Source: Flavobacteriales bacterium
Lineage (GTDB): Bacteria; Bacteroidota; Bacteroidia; Flavobacteriales_D; Sanyastnellaceae
DNA length: 34,910 bases
Assembly: GCA_002683345.1 (NCBI GenBank)
Contig: NYSX01000061.1
Span: 1-34,910 of the forward strand
Reading direction: 5' to 3'
How positions within the stretch are numbered: the first letter of the stretch is position 1; each line of letters begins with the position of its first letter. Under the pieces are notes generated by a model. The model was not told where the DNA came from. It did not search any database and was given only the letters and a program-made list of their open reading frames with translations. Both the position numbers and the translations under genes were made by a program. Of this stretch, positions 26,608 through 32,742 are shown piece after piece.

Positions 26608-27684
26608 TCAGACAGGAATGTTCCAGCCGAAAGAGTCCTCAGCTGTTCCATAACGCACGCCATCCAACAGTGCTTTGACTTTGGGAGCCACCTCCCATGT
26701 CGACATCTCAGGCAAATCCCAATCGCCGTTGGGCAACCCCAACGTGCAAATTGGCGACACCGTCGCAGCAGTCCCGAGGCCAAACGCTTCAGTCAAACGT
26801 CCCTCTGCAGACGCATCAATCAATTCTTGCACGGTGACTTTGCGTTCTTCCACCTCTACCCCGTGATGCCTCATCAATTGGACTGCACTGGCCCGGGTGA
26901 TGCCCGCGAGCACAGTGTCGCTGGTTTGGGGCACCACCATCTTGCCGTTCAACACGAAGGCCACATTCATGGTGCCGCATTCCTCCACAGCAGTGTGTGT
27001 GGCTGCGTCGGTCCACAAAATTTGGTCGTACCCTTCGGATTTGGCAAGTTCTGTAGGGAACAACGAACCTGCGTAGTTCCCAGCCGCCTTGGCTGCGCCT
27101 GTGCCGCCCATGGCGGCGCGGGTGTAATGCAACTCCACCTTGACCTTCACGGCCTTGGTGTAGTAAGCTCCTACTGGGCAAGTAAAAATGCAGAATCGGT
27201 ATTCCTGGCTTGGACGCACCCCGACATGAGATTCGGTGGCAAACATGAAAGGCCGGATGTACAGGGCACTGTCTGGGGCATTGGGCACCCAACCTGAATC
27301 CAGTTTGAGCATCTCCACCAAAGCCTGGAAGAAAATGTCCTCAGGAACCTCTGGCATGCCCATGCGCTTCGCAGAGAAATTGAAGCGCTTGATGTTCTCA
27401 CCTGGACGGAACATGGCCACGCCACCGTCTTGTTGACGGAAGGCCTTCATGCCTTCAAAAATGGCTTGGCCATAGTGCAAGGACATCATGGCCGGAGAAA
27501 AAGTCATGGGACCATAAGAAGAAATTTCACCTCGCTTCCATTCTCCATCTGCGTAATCCATCACAAACATGTGATCTGAAAACACCTTGCCGAACGCCAA
27601 ATTGGAAAAGTCCACGCCCTCAAGCCTGCTCATCCCTACTGGGGAAATGTCAAAATCCAACGTCTTGTAGTCCTCCATCAGCAT
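26608..27684 (-). CDS. ilvE: branched-chain amino acid aminotransferase
   Basis: MSLHYGQAIFEGMKAFRQQDGGVAMFRPGENIKRFNFSAKRMGMPEVPEDIF...LYIRPFMFATESHVGVRPS...VLAGITRASAVQLM. Confidence 0.93.
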   Translation of the reverse strand: MLMEDYKTLDFDISPVGMSRLEGVDFSNLAFGKVFSDHMFVMDYADGEWKRGEISSYGPMTFSPAMMSLHYGQAIFEGMKAFRQQDGGVAMFRPGENIKRFNFSAKRMGMPEVPEDIFFQALVEMLKLDSGWVPNAPDSALYIRPFMFATESHVGVRPSQEYRFCIFTCPVGAYYTKAVKVKVELHYTRAAMGGTGAAKAAGNYAGSLFPTELAKSEGYDQILWTDAATHTAVEECGTMNVAFVLNGKMVVPQTSDTVLAGITRASAVQLMRHHGVEVEERKVTVQELIDASAEGRLTEAFGLGTAATVSPICTLGLPNGDWDLPEMSTWEVAPKVKALLDGVRYGTAEDSFGWNIPV

Positions 27685-27704
27685 AACCTTTCATTTAGGT
27701 GCTG

Positions 27705-27736
27705 CAAAAATCGCACATCTGGGGCCCCGATGCAAA
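27705..27736 (-). promoter_or_regulatory. candidate ilvE promoter (TTTG...GATTTTTG)
   Basis: Minus strand TTTG-about 20 nt-GATTTTTG (one mismatch to TAnnTTTG), about 20 nt upstream of the ATG at 27684. Confidence 0.35.
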
Positions 27737-27770
27737 TGCCACACCCGCCAACAAATGTTGCACTTGCGCG

Positions 27771-28463
27771 TTATGAATCCGCTTGGAAGAGGAATTTGTT
27801 GGGACTGACAAGCCCGGTCTTCACTGCATACATCACCATGGCCGCAGTGTTGTTGACCCCCAGCTTAGACATGATGTTCTTCCGGTGGGTGGTGATGGTG
27901 TGGGTGCTGAGAAAGAGTTTGTCTGCTACTTGGGTGTTGGTCAACCCCTCTGCAATCAACTCGAGCACTTCGGTCTCACGCCCGCTGAGGTGAATGGGGT
28001 CGCATGACAAAGGCAACGTTTCCAAATCGTCCACATCGATGGATTCCTGCCGTATGCGATCCAGGATTTGGCCGCAAAAAAACGTTCCGCCTTTCGACGT
28101 CTCCCGAATGGCCTCTTCCACCTCACCCAAATCGCAATCTTTCTTGATGTAGCTGTCCACACCCGCCTTCAACGCATTCACCAAGGTGTGGCCGCTTTGT
28201 TGCGTTGTGATGGCCAAAATCCGGGTGGCAGGCCGATTCGCCTTGATGGCCCGAACCACATCAATGTCAAACCCTTCCGACAAAAAATCGACCACCACCA
28301 CATCGGGCGCGAAGGATTGCACCAATCCCGTCAAGTCCACCCCATTCGCCGCTTCTCCGATCACCTCCACCCCGTCGATCTGACGCACCATGTTTCGCAC
28401 ACCCAGCCGGAACAGGGCACTGCTGTCGCCAATGGCGAGGTTGGTCTTGGAGAGCGGAGACAT
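27771..28463 (-). CDS. NarL/FixJ-type response regulator with LuxR HTH
   Basis: REC domain (DVVVVDFLSEGFDIDVVRAIKANRPATRILAITTQQ...VDSYIKKD) and HTH (LSGRETEVLELIAEGLTNTQVADKLFLSTHTITTHRKNIMSKLGVNNTAAMVMYAVKTGLV). Confidence 0.92.
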   Translation of the reverse strand: MSPLSKTNLAIGDSSALFRLGVRNMVRQIDGVEVIGEAANGVDLTGLVQSFAPDVVVVDFLSEGFDIDVVRAIKANRPATRILAITTQQSGHTLVNALKAGVDSYIKKDCDLGEVEEAIRETSKGGTFFCGQILDRIRQESIDVDDLETLPLSCDPIHLSGRETEVLELIAEGLTNTQVADKLFLSTHTITTHRKNIMSKLGVNNTAAMVMYAVKTGLVSPNKFLFQADS

Positions 28464-28482
28464 TGCTTAGAATGATTCTAGA

Positions 28483-28490
28483 CAAAGATA
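28483..28490 (-). promoter_or_regulatory. candidate -7 element (TATCTTTG) of the response-regulator gene
   Basis: Exact TAnnTTTG with an upstream TTG at 18-nt spacing; 19 nt before the ATG at 28463. Confidence 0.5.
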
Positions 28491-28513
28491 GATGTTGACT
28501 TGTCAATGCAATG

Positions 28514-29422
28514 TCAAAGTCTCCACAGGAGACCGTCCTTTGCCAACACCACATTCGGGTGCTCCTGCAGCGCTTCTTCACGCAACGCATCGAGGTCTTT
28601 GTACCTCAAACTCACATGTCCAAGCATGAGCGTTTCCACCTCCGCTTGGCGCGCCAACCTCGCCGCCTCGGTGGTCGTGCTGTGATGGGTCGACTTGGCC
28701 CGATCGGCATCCGCATTGTTGAAGGTGGCATCGTGATAAAGCAGCGTCGCACCTTGGGCTGCGATGCGCAGGCTTTCACATGGCCTCGTGTCCGCAGAGT
28801 AGACGTAGCTCCGTGCCTTTCTCGGCGGTGTGCACCACAACTCCGGCTTCAACGCTCGGCCCTCGAAGCCAATGGCCTCACCGCGCTTGAGCGCCTGACG
28901 GACATGAAAAGGAAGCCGGGCCTCGCGGGCCTTCTGGCCACTCAATTTCCACGGCAAGGAATGTTCTTCCACACGCAAGCCACAGCAAGGGATGCGGTGC
29001 TTGACGGGAATGCTGCGCAACCGATAATGGCCCGCTTCGTGAAGGGTTTGGACTTCGTGTGGAGACCACTCATGCACCTTCACTTCAAAAGACATGTGCG
29101 CTTGAATGCTGCCCCATGTGTGACGCAACCACGCGTCCAATTCTGGAGGACCCCAAATGTCAATTGCTTCTTGCCGCCCGAGCAGGGACATGGTGCTTAA
29201 AAGGCCGGGCAGCCCGAGCACATGGTCGCCGTGCATGTGGCTGATGAAGATGCCCTTGAGCTTCTGAAAGCGCCTCTTGTTGTTGCGGAGCGCGAGCTGA
29301 ACGCCCTCCCCAGCATCGATCAGGAACGTGTGTCCGTGAATGTCCAAAAACTGAGACGTGGTGCCTCTCGAAGGAACCGGCACCGCCGCTCCTGTTCCGA
29401 GAAACACCACGTCAAACGTCAT
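28514..29422 (-). CDS. rnz: ribonuclease Z
   Basis: VVFLGTGAAVPVPSRGTTSQFLDIHGHTFLIDAGEGVQLALRNN...IFISHMHGDHVLGLPGLLSTMSL: HxHGDH metallo-beta-lactamase motif. ATG at 29422 (the ORF also has GTG at 29425). Confidence 0.95.
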   Translation of the reverse strand: MTFDVVFLGTGAAVPVPSRGTTSQFLDIHGHTFLIDAGEGVQLALRNNKRRFQKLKGIFISHMHGDHVLGLPGLLSTMSLLGRQEAIDIWGPPELDAWLRHTWGSIQAHMSFEVKVHEWSPHEVQTLHEAGHYRLRSIPVKHRIPCCGLRVEEHSLPWKLSGQKAREARLPFHVRQALKRGEAIGFEGRALKPELWCTPPRKARSYVYSADTRPCESLRIAAQGATLLYHDATFNNADADRAKSTHHSTTTEAARLARQAEVETLMLGHVSLRYKDLDALREEALQEHPNVVLAKDGLLWRL

Positions 29423-29444
29423 CACGTGGAAGCGCGCTGCGCGC

Positions 29445-30728
29445 TTAGTGTTGGATGAGTACCTGCTTGAAAGTCAAGCCTTGGTTGTTGGCGACGCGCA
29501 GCACGTACACGCCGTTGGCGAAATTGCCCGTCCGAACCACCTCACGCTGCTGGCCACGGCCTTCTGCGACAACCTGTCCTTGAAGGCCAACCAGCGACCA
29601 AGCGCTGCCCAGAGGCAATCCCTGAATGACCAAGACGTCATGGGCAGGGTTTGGGTATGTACTCCACGCGCCTTGCATGTCCTCCAACCCTGTGATGACT
29701 TCAATGTCCTCGACTTCCGCGGAACAACCGATGCTATCCACCACGAGGACGCTGAAGTCCCCTGCATCCAACCCTTCGAGTGTCTCTCCTGTGCCCTGGA
29801 TGAATCCTTCACCATCGTACCACGTCGCGGTCCAAGGTCCTTGAGCATTTTCGACGTTCACCGCCAACGCGCCATTGGATTCACCTTCGTCGGCGTTCGT
29901 GACATCCACCGTGGCCGTCATCGTGCAATCCAAGCCTTGGTCAATGACCACCCAACCACCAAACTCACTCTGGCAATCCTCGGTTGTCACCATCACACTG
30001 AACGTGCCTGGGTTCACAACCGTGACCGATTCTCCGGTTCCGATTTGGAGCCCTGAGGAATTGAACCACGCGATTTCCGTGGCGACCACTCCTTCCGCCA
30101 GGGAAACGGTCAGGGTGCCCTGGGTGCCGTCGAGGCTGTTGGCATTGACCACATCTACCCCATCAATCAAAGGACAGTTGACACGCAAACTGAAGTTTTC
30201 GAACGTGAACGGGGCGTTGAAAGGAGTGAAAATGGTGGCCCAAGCCTCAATGTCGATCGACATGCTGTACAAACCCGCACGATCCGGTGTACCCTGAATG
30301 GCTGCACAGTATTGCATGCCGCCCAAGAACGTGTTTTCGTTGGGCGAATCGCCGTTGTTGTTCAGCACAATCTCCAAGCCGATGTCACCGGCATGGAACA
30401 CCTCATCGGTGTCCACATCGCGAAAGACGACGCCGGAGTACACCCCGTTGCCGTCAATGGCGTCCTGCAGCACAATGACGCTGTCCACAGGAAGTGTGGG
30501 AGGATAGGTGGAATCGATGCCTGCCGCCGTGGCCGGAATCAAAATGTGAAGCACATCGAAATAAGGTTCGTCCAACATGCCATCGAGGAAAGACTCGCCG
30601 ACAATGGGGTCGGGAGACACGCCAAATTCAGCGTCGCCAAAATCGTAATCGATGTCACATTGTGAGAAGCCTGTAGCCATGGCGAGCGCGCCAAGGCACG
30701 TCAGGAGAGTCTGAGCGTACTTATTCAT
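29445..30728 (-). CDS. secreted protein with SprB-like repeats and a T9SS type A C-terminal sorting domain
   Basis: Signal peptide; two related segments (VDVVNANS...GTFSVMVTTEDC and VDVTNADEGESNGALAV...DAGDFSVLVVDSIGCSAEV); C-terminus WSTYPNPAHDVLVIQG...NFANGVYVLRVANNQGLTFKQVLIQH. Confidence 0.9.
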   Translation of the reverse strand: MNKYAQTLLTCLGALAMATGFSQCDIDYDFGDAEFGVSPDPIVGESFLDGMLDEPYFDVLHILIPATAAGIDSTYPPTLPVDSVIVLQDAIDGNGVYSGVVFRDVDTDEVFHAGDIGLEIVLNNNGDSPNENTFLGGMQYCAAIQGTPDRAGLYSMSIDIEAWATIFTPFNAPFTFENFSLRVNCPLIDGVDVVNANSLDGTQGTLTVSLAEGVVATEIAWFNSSGLQIGTGESVTVVNPGTFSVMVTTEDCQSEFGGWVVIDQGLDCTMTATVDVTNADEGESNGALAVNVENAQGPWTATWYDGEGFIQGTGETLEGLDAGDFSVLVVDSIGCSAEVEDIEVITGLEDMQGAWSTYPNPAHDVLVIQGLPLGSAWSLVGLQGQVVAEGRGQQREVVRTGNFANGVYVLRVANNQGLTFKQVLIQH

Positions 30729-30743
30729 GAGAAAGGGTTTTGG

Positions 30744-31133
30744 TTATCCGTTGGTTGCCCCATCCGAAGCGCCAAGCTCCTTCTCGGTGGCCTCCATGTA
30801 CACGAAGTCCACAGCCTCGTTGACCGTGGGTGTGATGTTCAATACGCGGTCGAGCTGGGAGATTTGCACCAGCTTCTCCACCGTAGGCTGCAAGCCGCAG
30901 AGCACAAACGTGCCTTGCTCGTCGCGGCACAAACGGTTGCCAACCAGCACCGCGCTCAACCCGCTGGAGTCGCAGTAGCGAGACTCGGTGAGGTCCAACA
31001 CGATGTTGAGGTGACCTGATTTGGCCAACTGCACCAATTCAGCTTTCAAATCGGGGGCGTGCAAAGCGTCGAGCTTTTCGACAGTGCTTGTCACAATGGC
31101 GACGCGGTCGCGGTGTTCAATGGTAAACTTCAT
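30744..31133 (-). CDS. STAS domain protein (anti-sigma factor antagonist-like)
   Basis: MKFTIEHRDRVAIVTSTVEKLDALHAPDLKAELVQLAKSGHLNIVLDLTESRYCDSSGLSAVLVGNRLC: the DSSGL motif. Confidence 0.88.
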   Translation of the reverse strand: MKFTIEHRDRVAIVTSTVEKLDALHAPDLKAELVQLAKSGHLNIVLDLTESRYCDSSGLSAVLVGNRLCRDEQGTFVLCGLQPTVEKLVQISQLDRVLNITPTVNEAVDFVYMEATEKELGASDGATNG

Positions 31134-31148
31134 GAGGAATCGTTCGGT

Positions 31149-31156
31149 CAAATATA
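31149..31156 (-). promoter_or_regulatory. candidate -7 element (TATATTTG) for the STAS gene
   Basis: Exact TAnnTTTG between pyrB and the STAS gene, 15 nt upstream of the ATG at 31133. Confidence 0.4.
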
Positions 31157-31176
31157 GGTCGGACGGGCGTGCGGTC

Positions 31177-32127
31177 TCACCCTCTGCCCTGCGCAAGCAA
31201 ATAAAGCACCGCCATGCGCACGGCCACGCCGTTTTCCACCTGCTCCAAAATGATGGCGTGCTCGCTGTCCGCCACCTCACTGCTGATCTCCACTCCACGG
31301 TTGATGGGGCCAGGGTGCATGATGGTCAGCGGCTTGTCCGCTTGGGCCAATCGGTCCAACGTCAACCCGTAGTTCATGGTGTACTCACGCAGAGATGGGA
31401 AGAAGCGCACTGCATCGGCTGGACCTTGACGCTCCAATTGGATGCGCAGCATGTTGAGCGCGTCTGCCCAACGAATGGTCTCGTCCAAATCGTGACTTAC
31501 TTCGACGCCCATCTCATGCAGGTGACGAGGAATCAACGTGTGCGGTCCACACACGCGGACATTGGCCCCAAGGGTTTGCAGCGCCAGGATGTTGGACAAG
31601 GCCACGCGAGAATGCTGGATGTCCCCGACGATGGCAATGTTCTTTCCTGTCAAGTCGTCGCCCAGGCTCTGACGCAGGCTGAACGTGTCCAACAGGGCTT
31701 GGGTGGGGTGTTCGTGCGTCCCATCTCCGGCATTGACAATGGGCACGTCGATTTTGGAAGCCAGAAACTGATGCGCCCCGGGATGCGGGTGACGCATCAC
31801 CACCATGTCCACCTTCATGGCCAAGATGTTGTTGACGGTGTCGACAAGGGTCTCCCCTTTCTTCACCGATGAACCTGCGGCAGAGAAGTTGACCACATCC
31901 GCAGACAAACGCTTTTCCGCAAGCTCAAAGGACAGCCTCGTCCGCGTGGAATTCTCAAAAAAGAGGTTGGCCACAGTGAGGTCCCGGAGCGAAGGTACTT
32001 TTTTGATGGGGCGGTTCAGGACGTCCTTGAATTCTTTGGCCGTGGCGTGGATCAAATCGATGTCTGCCCGAGTCAGGCCCCGGATTCCGAGCAAGCTGCG
32101 CGTGGACAAGGTGTGGTTCTCACTCAT
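31177..32127 (-). CDS. pyrB: aspartate carbamoyltransferase catalytic subunit
   Basis: NLFFENSTRTRLSFELAEKRLSADVVNFSAAGSSVKKGETLVDTVNNI...MRHPHPGAHQF...HEHPTQALLDTFSL. Confidence 0.96.
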   Translation of the reverse strand: MSENHTLSTRSLLGIRGLTRADIDLIHATAKEFKDVLNRPIKKVPSLRDLTVANLFFENSTRTRLSFELAEKRLSADVVNFSAAGSSVKKGETLVDTVNNILAMKVDMVVMRHPHPGAHQFLASKIDVPIVNAGDGTHEHPTQALLDTFSLRQSLGDDLTGKNIAIVGDIQHSRVALSNILALQTLGANVRVCGPHTLIPRHLHEMGVEVSHDLDETIRWADALNMLRIQLERQGPADAVRFFPSLREYTMNYGLTLDRLAQADKPLTIMHPGPINRGVEISSEVADSEHAIILEQVENGVAVRMAVLYLLAQGRG

Positions 32128-32669
32128 GACGGCTTCTCATTGAGGAGAATCACACGGTCCGCGCCGTGTTCCTCACTCCATTCAACTTTGACGTGTTGGG
32201 CGCCGATGCTGTCCACGTACCTCCCAATGTAGTTGGGCTCAATGGGCAGTTCCCTCGAAAAGCGGCGGTCAATCAGCACGGCAAGCGCCACAGACTGAGG
32301 ACGGCCATGGGCAAGCAGGGCATCCAAGCCTGCGCGGATGGTTCGGCCCGTGAACAACACATCGTCCACAAGCACGACGTGCCTGGACTCGACCGTGAAG
32401 CCCATGTCATTGACATTGGGAGACAACGGCTTCTCATGCGTCCGAAAATCGTCTCTGAAAAACGTCACATCGAGCTTGCCGCAATGGATGTCCGTGCCGG
32501 GCAACAATTCTTCCAAGCGTGCCTTCAAGCGCGCAGCAAGCCTTGAGCCTCGGGGCTGAAGGCCGACCAAGTCGGTTTGGGAAAAATCGTGGTGCTCGAT
32601 CAGCTGGTGGGCGAGCCGGTCGAGGATGAGCGCAAATTGCGCGGGAGGAATCAGAACCTGGTCCTGCAT
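32124..32669 (-). CDS. pyrR: PyrR-type phosphoribosyltransferase
   Basis: HDFSQTDLVGLQPRGSRLAARL...VVLVDDVLFTGRTIRAGLDALLAHGRPQSVALAVLIDRRFSRELPIEPNYIGRYV; ATGA overlap with pyrB. Confidence 0.92.
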   Translation of the reverse strand: MQDQVLIPPAQFALILDRLAHQLIEHHDFSQTDLVGLQPRGSRLAARLKARLEELLPGTDIHCGKLDVTFFRDDFRTHEKPLSPNVNDMGFTVESRHVVLVDDVLFTGRTIRAGLDALLAHGRPQSVALAVLIDRRFSRELPIEPNYIGRYVDSIGAQHVKVEWSEEHGADRVILLNEKPS

Positions 32670-32678
32670 CTTTCACCG

Positions 32679-32708
32679 CAAAGATACGGGCAAAAAAAAG
32701 GAGGCCAA
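32679..32708 (-). promoter_or_regulatory. candidate pyrRB promoter (TTG-N19-TATCTTTG)
   Basis: Minus strand TTG (32708-32706), 19-nt spacer, TATCTTTG (32686-32679), then 9 nt to the pyrR ATG at 32669. Confidence 0.55.
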
Positions 32709-32721
32709 CCGGCCTCCTTTT
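32692..32721 (-). terminator. intrinsic terminator of rpsA
   Basis: Minus strand AAAA-GGAGGCC-GGTT-GGCCTCC-TTTTTTTT: perfect 7-bp GC-rich stem, 4-nt loop, T8 tract. Confidence 0.9.
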
Positions 32722-32742
32722 CTTTCAGTTCGCTTTTTGAAA

